A stretch of DNA of 64,000 nt from Streptomyces hokutonensis. GTDB taxonomy: Bacteria > Actinomycetota > Actinomycetes > Streptomycetales > Streptomycetaceae. The notes beneath the pieces were generated by a model. That model was not told where the DNA came from, did no database searches, and worked only from the letters and a program-made list of their open reading frames with translations. The DNA is taken from NCBI RefSeq assembly GCF_000376565.1, contig NZ_BARG01000015.1, positions 1 through 64,000 on the forward strand, written 5' to 3'. Both the position numbers and the translations under genes were made by a program. Numbering within the stretch: the stretch's first letter is position 1; every line of letters starts with the position of its first letter. Below are positions 35,512-43,366 of this stretch, piece by piece.

Positions 35512-36384
35512 GTGGCAGAACCTGAAGCCGCACCACAACCCGGAGTTGACCCCACGTCCGATGGCACCGCGGGCACTATGTTCGCCGCCCTGTACGGCGA
35601 ACTCACCCCACACGCCTGGCACGACCCCGACTCCGAGCACGACGCGTACCAGCTGTTCCACCGACGGTCGCTCGCGATGGGCTGGCTGGAGGACCGGGCG
35701 GTCATGACGTCGACGAAGACCGGCGAGGAGCGACCGGTCGGTGGCCCGGGGCTGTGGGCCATGAACGACGCCGGGTGGAGTAATTCGCAGGCTGCGCCCG
35801 GCGCCGGACTCGTCTCCTGGTTCCAGGTCGAGGCCGGTCCCGTGTCGGCCGAACGGCCGCTCTCCGTCCAGCAGTTCCTCCGCTGCGCCCAGGACGTGAC
35901 GGCGCGGATCGGCGCAGTGCGGCTGTCCGCGGTGCAGGTGCTGCTGCCGGTCCAGGGGGTCGATCCGGCGGCGCGGCCGGCCTACGCCGCCGTACCGTCG
36001 ATGCTGACCGTCGACTGGTTCGCTGAGCGCGACCCGGCGGCCAGGACCCCGGTGGACGTCCACATCAACAGCGGGCGCGATCCGGTGATCCCCGCCGTCG
36101 CGCGTCAACTCGCACAGGATCTGCGGGACTTGAGCCAGGACGTGTTCACGTGCGGGGACGACGAGATCACCGTGCGGGGCGATGTCCTCCCGCCGCTGTT
36201 CCACGACAGCTTCTGGAACGGGCCGCCCCTGCACGGCATGACGCTGCGCGGCGAACTCACCGAGTGGTCCTGCGACGCGGTCGGCTGGCTGGCCGCGACC
36301 GTCGCCGACTGTGCCGCCCGGCTCGGGGTGCGGTCACCCCTGCTGTTCACCGTCGGCGCTCAGGCGGACCCGGATGGCTTGTGA
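35512..36384 (+). CDS. Hypothetical protein following the NB-ARC pair
   Basis: A 290-residue soluble protein, rich in Trp and Pro, that I do not recognise. The GTG start has a strong GAGGAGG site, 70 bp after the NB-ARC gene, so the three may be one operon. Visible segments: an N-terminal helix around FAALYGELTPHAWHD, then an alternating strand pattern (VSWFQVEAGPVS, LSAVQVLLPVQG, VDVHINSGRD), and a C-terminal helix near VGWLAATVADCAARLG. No transmembrane segment, nuclease or NADase motif was found. The 3' end overlaps the convergent methyltransferase by 25 bp. Confidence 0.6.
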   Translation: MAEPEAAPQPGVDPTSDGTAGTMFAALYGELTPHAWHDPDSEHDAYQLFHRRSLAMGWLEDRAVMTSTKTGEERPVGGPGLWAMNDAGWSNSQAAPGAGLVSWFQVEAGPVSAERPLSVQQFLRCAQDVTARIGAVRLSAVQVLLPVQGVDPAARPAYAAVPSMLTVDWFAERDPAARTPVDVHINSGRDPVIPAVARQLAQDLRDLSQDVFTCGDDEITVRGDVLPPLFHDSFWNGPPLHGMTLRGELTEWSCDAVGWLAATVADCAARLGVRSPLLFTVGAQADPDGL

Positions 36385-37040
36385 GCCAGGGCGAATGCGC
36401 GCCCCCACTTCTGCTCGCCCTGGCGCTCGCGCCGCGCCTGGGCGTACAGGTTCAGGCCCGCGTCGGTGAGGAACGTGGCGACCTGGGCCGGCGTGCGGAA
36501 GTAGTAGTCGAGCGAGATGTCCAGGCCGTAGCGTTCCGTCATGTGGATGTGCTCGCCCTCCGAGGCCTGGAACGCGAGGAGTAGGTAGCCGCCGGGCCGT
36601 AGGACGCGGTGGAACTCGGCGAAGACGCCGGGCAGGTCGGCGTCCGGGATGTGGATCGTCGAGTAGAGCGCGATGATGCCGCCCAACGTGCCGTCCGGTA
36701 CGTCCAGGGCCGTCATCGAGCCCACCTCGAACCGGAGTCGGGGATGTGCCTCGCGGGCCAGCGCCACCATGTGCGGGGAGATGTCGATGCCGTAGGCCGG
36801 GATGCCGAGGGCGTTCAGGCGGGCTGTCACATAGCCGGGGCCGCTGCCCACGTCGGCCACCGGTGCCGTGCCCGGCGCCGTACGGACGAGGTCCGCGAAG
36901 GCGTTCAGCAGGGCGCTTTCGAGGGGGCCGTCGCCCAGGCCGTCCGGATGTTCGGCGCTGTACGCGGGCGCGATCGTGTCGTAGGAGGAGCGGGTGGCCT
37001 CTATGAAGTCCGCGGCGAGATCCGCGTTCGGGTCGGTCAC
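36360..37040 (-). CDS. Class I SAM-dependent methyltransferase
   Basis: About 226 residues, methyltransferase-11/UbiE-like fold. SAM motif I is VADVGSGPGYVTARLNALG, motif II YGIDISPHMVALAREAHP, then LGGIIALYSTIHI and LRPGGYLLLAFQ. GTG 37040 (VTDPNADLA) is taken as start because the six residues before it are not family-like; a TTG at 37058 is the alternative. It is monocistronic. The substrate is unknown; the conserved YDTIAPAYSAEH opening is common to small-molecule methyltransferases. Confidence 0.82.
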   Translation of the reverse strand: MTDPNADLAADFIEATRSSYDTIAPAYSAEHPDGLGDGPLESALLNAFADLVRTAPGTAPVADVGSGPGYVTARLNALGIPAYGIDISPHMVALAREAHPRLRFEVGSMTALDVPDGTLGGIIALYSTIHIPDADLPGVFAEFHRVLRPGGYLLLAFQASEGEHIHMTERYGLDISLDYYFRTPAQVATFLTDAGLNLYAQARRERQGEQKWGRAFALAHKPSGSA

Positions 37041-37069
37041 GTCGGCGGACCCTACCAACGGCTCGCGGC

Positions 37070-37330
37070 TCAGGGATCTTCATCGCGCCAAGTGAAGCCG
37101 CCCAGTTCGCCGTGCCCGGGATCGTCGGGGCCGGACGCGGTGGTGCCCGGGGTGCCCGGCGCCCCGGTGTCCTCCGTCCGGCGGCGGATCAGCCACACCA
37201 CCGTCGCCAGCGCCCATCCCGCCAGGATCATGATGACGAGTACGGCCAGGACCAGTCCCGCCGTGCCGAGGAAGCCGAATTTCGTCAACATCCAAGGGAT
37301 CTGGTCCTCGCCGCAGCCGCATGCCTCCAT
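37070..37330 (-). CDS. Small membrane protein, hypothetical
   Basis: An 86-residue protein. A short Cys-rich head (MEACGCGEDQIPWM) is followed by a single hydrophobic segment at about 20-48 and a cytosolic tail beginning RRRTED, rich in Gly, Pro and Asp. ATG 37330 is chosen because GGAGG lies six bases upstream; a longer form from GTG 37354 is possible. No homologue is recognised. It lies 30 bp upstream of the methyltransferase in the same orientation. Confidence 0.55.
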   Translation of the reverse strand: MEACGCGEDQIPWMLTKFGFLGTAGLVLAVLVIMILAGWALATVVWLIRRRTEDTGAPGTPGTTASGPDDPGHGELGGFTWRDEDP

Positions 37331-37604
37331 CGGGGCCTCCACAGGTGCCGTCACAGGACGAAGAGTGCCCAGGTCGGAGGTGTCGATTGCGCTGCGTATC
37401 CGTACCGTCGTGCGGCGGTGATGATTCCGGGATACGGACGGCGCACGCTGTGCAGGATGGGGCGTGGTATCCCAGGAAGAGGGGAGAGCTTACCCATCTC
37501 CACAAGCAGCTATGCGGCCGGCGGTCAGATTTTCTTCGTCTAACGGGTTGAACTTTTGTTGATCGAGGGTCAGTTGACCACCCGGGCGCCCTACCCTTCA
37601 GAGG

Positions 37605-38855
37605 GTGAAGCAATTGATGTCACCAGAGTCCGAGGAATCCGAGGCAGAGTCCGAGGCCGAATCCGTCGGGAATGTGCTCCCGGGCACCCTGCCGGAGGAC
37701 CTGCGGGCCGAACTCGTCGCGTTCCGCCGGGACTTGCACATGCATCCCGAGCTGGGCAATCAGGAGTTCCGGACCACCGCCGCGATCAAGGCCCGGCTGG
37801 AACAGGCCGGTCTCGAACCGCGTGTTCTCGCCATCGGGACCGGCCTCGTCTGTGACATCGGGCCGCGCGAGAGCGGCGTACCCATGCTCGCGCTGCGCGC
37901 CGACATCGACGCCCTGCCCATCCCGGACACGAAGCGTGACTGCGCGTACCGCTCCACCGTGCCCGACCGCGCCCATGCCTGCGGCCACGACGTGCACACC
38001 ACCGTGGTGCTGGGCGCCGGTCTCGTGCTGGCCCGGCTGCACGAGCAGGGGTTGCTGCCCCGGCCGGTGCGGCTGCTCTTCCAGCCCGCCGAGGAGATCC
38101 TGCCCGGCGGTGCCGCCGACGCCATCGAGTGCGGGGTGCTGGAGGGGGTCGGGCGGATCATCGCCGTGCACTGCGATCCGAAGGTGGACAGCGGGAAGAT
38201 CGGGTTGCGCGTGGGGCCCATTACGTCCGCCTGCGACCGGCTCGAAGTCTCCCTCGACGGGCCCGGTGGGCACACCGCCCGGCCGCACCTCACCACCGAC
38301 CTCGTCACCGCCGCCGCCCGGGTCGCCACCGACGTGCCCGCGCTCGTCGCCCGCCGGATGGACGCGCGGAGCGGGGTGTCCGTGACCTGGGGCAGGATCG
38401 AGTCCGGTCACGCTCCCAACGTCATCCCGCAGCACGCCGAACTGTCCGGCACCGTACGGTGTCTCGATCTCGACGCCTGGCGGCGGGCGCCCGACATCGT
38501 GCACGCGGCGATCGATGAGGTCGCCGGGCTGTACCGGGCCAAGACCGTGATCGACTACGTGCGCGGGGTGCCGCCCGTCGTCAACGACCCGCTGGTCACC
38601 GAGCTGCTGCGGGACGCGATGGTGGCGCGGCGCGGCCCGCTCTCCGTCGAGGACACCGAGCAGAGCCTGGGCGGCGAGGACTTCTCCTGGTATCTGGAGC
38701 ACGTGCCGGGCGCCATGGCCCGGCTGGGCGTGCGCACCCCGGGGGAGCGGACCGTACGGGACCTCCACCAGGGCGACTTCGACGCCGACGAGTCGGCGAT
38801 CACGGTCGGCGTGGAGATGTTCACCGCCGCCGCGCTGATCGACGCGGCTCTCTGA
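37605..38855 (+). CDS. M20 family metal-dependent amidohydrolase
   Basis: A 416-residue cytosolic di-metal hydrolase of the AmhX/hippurate hydrolase/IAA-amino acid hydrolase type. Metal ligands: histidine in RDLHMHPELG, the Cys-Gly-His-Asp motif in HACGHDVHTT, paired glutamates in FQPAEEILPGG, and a late SLGGEDFSWYLE with histidine ligands. The dimerisation lid contains GPGGHTARPH. Before the core there is a short acidic leader (SEESEAESEAESV) not typical of the family. The start is GTG 37605 or ATG 37617. It cleaves an N-acyl bond; the substrate is unknown. Confidence 0.87.
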   Translation: MKQLMSPESEESEAESEAESVGNVLPGTLPEDLRAELVAFRRDLHMHPELGNQEFRTTAAIKARLEQAGLEPRVLAIGTGLVCDIGPRESGVPMLALRADIDALPIPDTKRDCAYRSTVPDRAHACGHDVHTTVVLGAGLVLARLHEQGLLPRPVRLLFQPAEEILPGGAADAIECGVLEGVGRIIAVHCDPKVDSGKIGLRVGPITSACDRLEVSLDGPGGHTARPHLTTDLVTAAARVATDVPALVARRMDARSGVSVTWGRIESGHAPNVIPQHAELSGTVRCLDLDAWRRAPDIVHAAIDEVAGLYRAKTVIDYVRGVPPVVNDPLVTELLRDAMVARRGPLSVEDTEQSLGGEDFSWYLEHVPGAMARLGVRTPGERTVRDLHQGDFDADESAITVGVEMFTAAALIDAAL

Positions 38856-38862
38856 GCGCGAC

Positions 38863-38901
38863 GGGGGCGTAGGGGCGCCCGTTCGGTACCCCTACGTCCC
38901 C
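38863..38901 (+). terminator. Hairpin terminator after the M20 hydrolase gene
   Basis: GGGGGCGTAGGGG at 38863-38875 pairs with CCCCTACGTCCCC at 38889-38901 (one G-T pair), followed by TTG, separating the hydrolase from the nucleoside transport block. Confidence 0.75.
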
Positions 38902-38995
38902 TTGTGTCACCCGGGTGTAACCACCGGCGCGTGAACGTAACGCGGTGGCGGCACGATCCGGTAACGGCAAGGAGAAACCCCGTTCCCCTCCTCGT

Positions 38996-39011
38996 CTACG
39001 CGCGTTACTGT
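38996..39011 (+). promoter_or_regulatory. CTACGCGCGT box and -10-like hexamer upstream of first BMP gene
   Basis: CTACGCGCGTTACT at 38996-39009 is repeated exactly at 40341-40354, and its core occurs at 41648 and 55233. The hexamer TACTGT (39006-39011) next to it fits a -10 (TANNNT). It is a probable operator over the promoter for nucleoside genes. Confidence 0.6.
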
Positions 39012-39090
39012 GCGCGGAAATCGCCACCAGAGGCGGCGCGTTGGGGAAGCGGTCCGGTGACGGTGCCGTGAGGACGAAGGAGTGCTTGCT

Positions 39091-40179
39091 GTGCGTCATA
39101 CATCTCGGAGGACCAGGTTCTCCCAAGCCGCGGTGGCCGTCACGGTCATCGCCCTCGCGGCTACCGCCTGCGGTAGCTCCAGCAAGGATGCCAACAAGGC
39201 CAGCGACAGTTCGTCGTCCTCGTCCGGCAAGTACACCGGCAAGGGCATCGGCCTCGCCTACGACGTCGGCGGCAAGGGCGACCAGTCCTTCAACGACGCG
39301 GCCTACGCCGGCTTCCAGAAGGCCGAGAAGGACTTCGGCCTCACCGGCCGCGACATCGAGCCGCAGGACGGCGAGTCCGACGCGGACAAGGTGCAGCGCC
39401 TGGAGCAGCTCGCCCAGGCCGGCTACAACCCGGTGATCGGTGTCGGCTTCGCCTACGCGCCCGCCGTCAAGGAGGCCGCCGCGAAGTTCCCGAACATCAC
39501 GTTCGGCATCATCGACGACGAGCAGGACAAGGCCGCCAACGTGGCCGACCTCGTCTTCCACGAGGAGCAGTCCTCGTACCTGGCGGGCGTCGCCGCGGCC
39601 AAGGCGACCAAGAAGAACCACATCGGCTTCATCGGTGGCGTCGACGTCCCGCTGATCCACAAGTTCGAAGCCGGGTTCGACCAGGGCGCCAAGTCGGTCA
39701 ACCCGAGCATCAAGATCGAGTCGCAGTACCTGACGCAGACCGCTGCCGAGGGCGGCTTCTCCAGCCCCGACAAGGGCAAGGACGCGGCCAGCGGCCAGAT
39801 CGAGGCGGGTGCGGACGTCATCTACGCCGCCGCCGGTCTCTCCGGCCAGGGCGTCATCTCCGAGGCCTCCGCCAAGGGTGTGTGGGCCATCGGAGTGGAC
39901 TCCGACCAGTACGAGCAGAAGGCGCTCGCCAAGTACAAGGACTCGATCCTGGGCTCGGCGCTGAAGAACGTCGGCGGCGCGGTCTACGACCTGGTGAAGT
40001 CCGTGTACGAGGGCAAGCCGAAGACCGGAGTGATCCGCTACGGCCTCGACAACGACGGCGTCGGCTTCTCCGACACCAACCCGAAGTACAAGGCCATGAC
40101 CGCCGCCGTGGCCGCGGTGAACAAGGCCAAGCAGGACATCATCGACGGCAAGGTCACGGTCGCCACCACGACCAAGTGA
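39091..40179 (+). CDS. BMP family nucleoside-binding lipoprotein (copy 1)
   Basis: A 362-residue lipoprotein, the extracellular substrate receptor of the ABC importer encoded downstream. The signal peptide ends in a lipobox (LAATACGSSS) followed by a Ser-rich linker. The BMP fold begins at KGIGLAYDVGGKGDQSFND, then VGFAYAPAVKEAA, FHEEQSSYLAGVAAA, GFIGGVDVPLIHKFEAGF and GVWAIGVDSDQYEQKAL, all typical of purine-nucleoside receptors of the BmpA/PnrA type. GTG 39091 is preferred because AAGGAG sits eight bases upstream. It is a close tandem paralogue of the next gene. Confidence 0.9.
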   Translation: MRHTSRRTRFSQAAVAVTVIALAATACGSSSKDANKASDSSSSSSGKYTGKGIGLAYDVGGKGDQSFNDAAYAGFQKAEKDFGLTGRDIEPQDGESDADKVQRLEQLAQAGYNPVIGVGFAYAPAVKEAAAKFPNITFGIIDDEQDKAANVADLVFHEEQSSYLAGVAAAKATKKNHIGFIGGVDVPLIHKFEAGFDQGAKSVNPSIKIESQYLTQTAAEGGFSSPDKGKDAASGQIEAGADVIYAAAGLSGQGVISEASAKGVWAIGVDSDQYEQKALAKYKDSILGSALKNVGGAVYDLVKSVYEGKPKTGVIRYGLDNDGVGFSDTNPKYKAMTAAVAAVNKAKQDIIDGKVTVATTTK

Positions 40180-40208
40180 GTGTGACGGCGCCTTCCTGAC
40201 GCCGACAC

Positions 40209-40247
40209 CGGGGAGCCCCGGGACCGAAACGGTCCCGGGGCTCCCCG
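40209..40247 (+). terminator. Strong hairpin terminator between the two BMP genes
   Basis: Perfect 18-bp stem (CGGGGAGCCCCGGGACCG at 40209-40226 with 40230-40247) and a 3-nt loop, followed by TGTTCTCC. It makes the first lipoprotein gene a separate transcript. Confidence 0.85.
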
Positions 40248-40340
40248 TGTTCTCCATGTCCGCCATCCGGGTGCTTGGCATTTGGCAAAGGTTCAAAACG
40301 GTCGGATAACGCTCTGGCAAGTTGGGGTTCTCCACCATGT

Positions 40341-40356
40341 CTACGCGCGTTACTCT
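40341..40356 (+). promoter_or_regulatory. CTACGCGCGT box and -10-like hexamer upstream of second BMP gene
   Basis: Same 14-nt sequence as at 38996, followed by TACTCT (40351-40356) as a -10-like hexamer. It lies about 50 bp before the ATG. Confidence 0.6.
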
Positions 40357-40407
40357 GCGACGGAACCAGCGCCTGGTTGGGGCGCTTGCACGAAGGAGTC
40401 TCGTTCC

Positions 40408-41466
40408 ATGCGCCGGGTGTCCCGTATCGCCGTTGCAGGCGTTGCAACCGCAGCACTTGCCGTCACCGTCTCCGCCTGTGGCAGCTCGTCCAGCTCGTCC
40501 GCCAGCAGCAGTAGCAGCAGCGGCTCCTCCAAGGGTATTGGCCTCGCCTACGACGTCGGCGGCAAGGGCGACCAGTCCTTCAACGACGCCGCGTACGCGG
40601 GCTTCACCAAGGCCGAGAAGGACTTCGGCGTCAGCGGCCGCGACGTGGAGCCGCAGGACGGCGAGTCCGACGCGGACAAGGTGCAGCGCCTGGAGACGCT
40701 GGCCCGCTCCGGCTACAACCCGGTGATCGGCGTCGGCTTCGCCTACGCGCCCGCCGTCAAGGAAGCCGCCGCGAAGTTCCCGAAGATCACCTTCGGCATC
40801 ATCGACGACAACACCATCGTTGCCGACAACGTCGCCGACATGGTCTTCCACGAGGAGCAGTCCTCCTACCTGGCCGGCGTCACCGCCGCGCTCACCACGA
40901 AGACCAACACCGTCGGCTTCGTCGGCGGCGTGGACGTCCCGCTGATCCACAAGTTCGAAGCCGGCTTCGCGCAGGGTGTCGCCGACACCAAGAAGGGCGT
41001 GAAGGTCAAGGCGCAGTACCTGACCCAGACCGCGGCCGAGGGCGGCTTCTCCAGCCCCGACAAGGGCGAGAGCGCGGCCGAGGGCCAGATCGAGGCCGGC
41101 GCGGACGTCGTCTACGCCGCCGCGGGCCTCTCCGGCCAGGGCGTCATCAAGGCCGCCGCCGCGCACAAGGTGTGGGCGATCGGTGTCGACTCCGACCAGT
41201 ACAACCAGAAGGCGCTGGCCGCCTACAAGCCGTACATCCTCACCTCGGCCCTGAAGAACGTGCAGGGCGCGGTCTACGACCTCGCCAAGTCCGTCATCAA
41301 GGACAAGAAGCCCCTCAGCGGCGAGATCCGCGGCTCGCTGAGCAACGGCGGCGTCGGCCTGGCCGACTCCAACCCGACCTTCAAGAACAACGCCACCCTC
41401 CAGGCCGCCCTCAAGAAGGCCGAGGCCGGCATCAAGGACGGCTCGATCACGGTCAAGACCTCTTGA
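40408..41466 (+). CDS. BMP family nucleoside-binding lipoprotein (copy 2)
   Basis: A 352-residue lipoprotein very similar to copy 1 over the whole mature length (for example GIGLAYDVGGKGDQSFND, VDVPLIHKFEAGF and SGQGVIKAAAAHKVWAIG). The lipobox is LAVTVSACGSS, with a poly-Ser linker. The start is ATG 40408 with AAGGAG upstream. The divergent C-terminal third may alter which nucleoside is bound. It lies directly ahead of the ABC ATPase and permeases, so it is the most likely partner of that importer, with copy 1 as a second receptor. Confidence 0.9.
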   Translation: MRRVSRIAVAGVATAALAVTVSACGSSSSSSASSSSSSGSSKGIGLAYDVGGKGDQSFNDAAYAGFTKAEKDFGVSGRDVEPQDGESDADKVQRLETLARSGYNPVIGVGFAYAPAVKEAAAKFPKITFGIIDDNTIVADNVADMVFHEEQSSYLAGVTAALTTKTNTVGFVGGVDVPLIHKFEAGFAQGVADTKKGVKVKAQYLTQTAAEGGFSSPDKGESAAEGQIEAGADVVYAAAGLSGQGVIKAAAAHKVWAIGVDSDQYNQKALAAYKPYILTSALKNVQGAVYDLAKSVIKDKKPLSGEIRGSLSNGGVGLADSNPTFKNNATLQAALKKAEAGIKDGSITVKTS

Positions 41467-41647
41467 TCCGAGGCTCGTAGGCCAGTCACGACCATGGCCA
41501 AAAGAGCGCTGTAATGGCAGCGTTACGGCCACGGAACGGGGTGCGGGGAGGATGCTCCTCGCGCCCCGTTCTCGCGGCAGAATGCTCGGAACGGATCGGA
41601 TGCCGAAGAAAGCCGATCAGGTCCGGGCACTATTTAAAGCAGGGGCG

Positions 41648-41659
41648 CTACGCGCGTAG
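41648..41659. promoter_or_regulatory. CTACGCGCGTAG palindrome in front of the ABC ATPase gene
   Basis: A perfect 12-bp palindrome identical to the one upstream of adenosine deaminase (55233-55244). It lies some 30 bp ahead of the probable translation start, close enough to affect initiation of the transporter operon. Confidence 0.6.
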
Positions 41660-41689
41660 AGAGGCCCCTTTCCACGAGGAGAGTTCGCC

Positions 41690-43366
41690 ATCGACGCGTC
41701 CAGCAGCCCTCCGCTCACCGCACAGTCGACCGCGGTCGAGTTGGCCGGGATCACCAAGCGCTTCCCCGGTGTCGTCGCCAACAGCGACATCCGCTTCAGT
41801 GTCCGAAAAGGCACCGTGCACGCCCTCGTCGGCGAGAACGGCGCCGGCAAGTCGACCCTGATGAAGATCCTCTACGGCATGCAGAAGCCGGACGAGGGCA
41901 CCATCGCCGTCGACGGCGAGCAGGTCACCTTCTCGTCGCCCGCCGACGCCATCGCCCGCGGCATCGGCATGGTCCACCAGCACTTCATGCTCGCCGACAA
42001 CCTCACCGTCCTGGAGAACGTCGTCCTGGGCAGCGAGAAGCTCTACGGCATCGGCGGCGGCGCCCGCAAGAAGATCAAGGAGATCTCCGACCGCTACGGC
42101 CTGAACGTCCGCCCGGACATCCTGGTCGAGAGCCTCGGTGTCGCCGAGCGCCAGCGCGTGGAGATCCTCAAGGTCCTCTACCGCGGCGCCCGCACCCTGA
42201 TCCTCGACGAGCCCACCGCCGTCCTGGTCCCGCAGGAGGTCGACGCCCTCTTCAGCAACCTGCGGGAGCTGAAGTCCGAGGGCCTCGCCGTCATCTTCAT
42301 CTCGCACAAGCTGGGCGAGGTCCTGTCGGTCGCCGACGAGATCACCGTCATCCGGCGCGGCACCACGGTCGGCACGGCCGTCCCCGCCGAGACGACCTCC
42401 CGGCAGCTCGCCGAGATGATGGTCGGCAGCGAACTCCCCACCCCCGAGACCGCCGAGTCGACGGTCACCGACCAGCCCGTCATCGAGGTCAAGAACCTCA
42501 CCGTGTACGCCGCCGGCGCCTCCCTCGGCGCCGAGTCCGAGCCCACCGCCGGCGGACTCCTCGGCGACGCGGCCGTCGCGGGCGGCGCCGCCAAGCGCGT
42601 CCTCGACGACGTCACCTTCACCATCCACGCCGGTGAGGTCATGGGCATCGCAGGCGTCGAGGGCAACGGCCAGACCGAGCTGATCGACGCGCTGATCGGC
42701 CTGAAGAACGCCGACTCCGGCACCATCGGCTTCCTCGGCGACGACATCACCCCCTGGGCCACCCGCCGCCGCCGCGAGCACGGCATCGGTTACATCCCCG
42801 AGGACCGCCACCGCCACGGCCTCCTCCTGGAAGCCCCGCTGTGGGAGAACCGCATCCTCGGCCACGTCACCGAGAAGCCCAACGCGAAGGGCGTCTGGCT
42901 CGACATCAAGGGCGCCCAGGAGGACACCCGCCGGATCGTCGAGGAGTACGACGTCCGCACCCCCGGCATCGACGTCACCGCCGCCTCCCTCTCCGGCGGC
43001 AACCAGCAGAAGCTGATCGTCGGCCGCGAGATGAGCCACAAGCCGAAGTTCCTGATCGCCGCCCACCCCACCCGCGGTGTGGACGTCGGCGCGCAGGCCG
43101 CGATCTGGGACCAGATCCGCGCCGCCCGCCGCGAGGGCCTCGCCGTCCTGCTGATCTCCGCCGACCTCGACGAGCTCATCGGCCTGTCGGACACCCTGCG
43201 CGTGATCTACGACGGCAGGCTGGTCGCCGACGCCGACCCGGCCACCGTCACCCCCGAGGAACTCGGCTCGGCCATGACCGGCGCCGCGTCCGGTCACCTC
43301 GAACACGTCGAAGAGTCCGCAGAAGACGGCGCCGACGACACCGCCCCGGAGGACGAGGCCCGATGA
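41690..43366 (+). CDS. Nucleoside ABC transporter ATPase (two NBDs)
   Basis: A duplicated ATPase, 541 residues from TTG 41741 or 558 from 41690, that powers nucleoside import. NBD1: Walker A GENGAGKST, Q-loop VHQHFMLADNLTVLEN, Walker B LILDEPTAVL. NBD2: a degenerate Walker A GVEGNGQTEL and a full signature LSGGNQQKLIVGRE, as usual in this class. Between stop 41657 and TTG 41741 there is no ATG or GTG. TTG 41741 has no ribosome-binding site, while GAGGAG at 41676-41681 is correctly spaced for an ATC at 41690, in frame with the family-like MDASSSPPL-type leader. ATGA overlap with the next gene. Confidence 0.88.
   Translation: MDASSSPPLTAQSTAVELAGITKRFPGVVANSDIRFSVRKGTVHALVGENGAGKSTLMKILYGMQKPDEGTIAVDGEQVTFSSPADAIARGIGMVHQHFMLADNLTVLENVVLGSEKLYGIGGGARKKIKEISDRYGLNVRPDILVESLGVAERQRVEILKVLYRGARTLILDEPTAVLVPQEVDALFSNLRELKSEGLAVIFISHKLGEVLSVADEITVIRRGTTVGTAVPAETTSRQLAEMMVGSELPTPETAESTVTDQPVIEVKNLTVYAAGASLGAESEPTAGGLLGDAAVAGGAAKRVLDDVTFTIHAGEVMGIAGVEGNGQTELIDALIGLKNADSGTIGFLGDDITPWATRRRREHGIGYIPEDRHRHGLLLEAPLWENRILGHVTEKPNAKGVWLDIKGAQEDTRRIVEEYDVRTPGIDVTAASLSGGNQQKLIVGREMSHKPKFLIAAHPTRGVDVGAQAAIWDQIRAARREGLAVLLISADLDELIGLSDTLRVIYDGRLVADADPATVTPEELGSAMTGAASGHLEHVEESAEDGADDTAPEDEAR

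Noticed and set aside
40282..40407. In-frame extension ahead of the second BMP lipoprotein
   Set aside because: It has no signal features, and the ATG at 40408 has a good ribosome-binding site and a proper lipoprotein signal.
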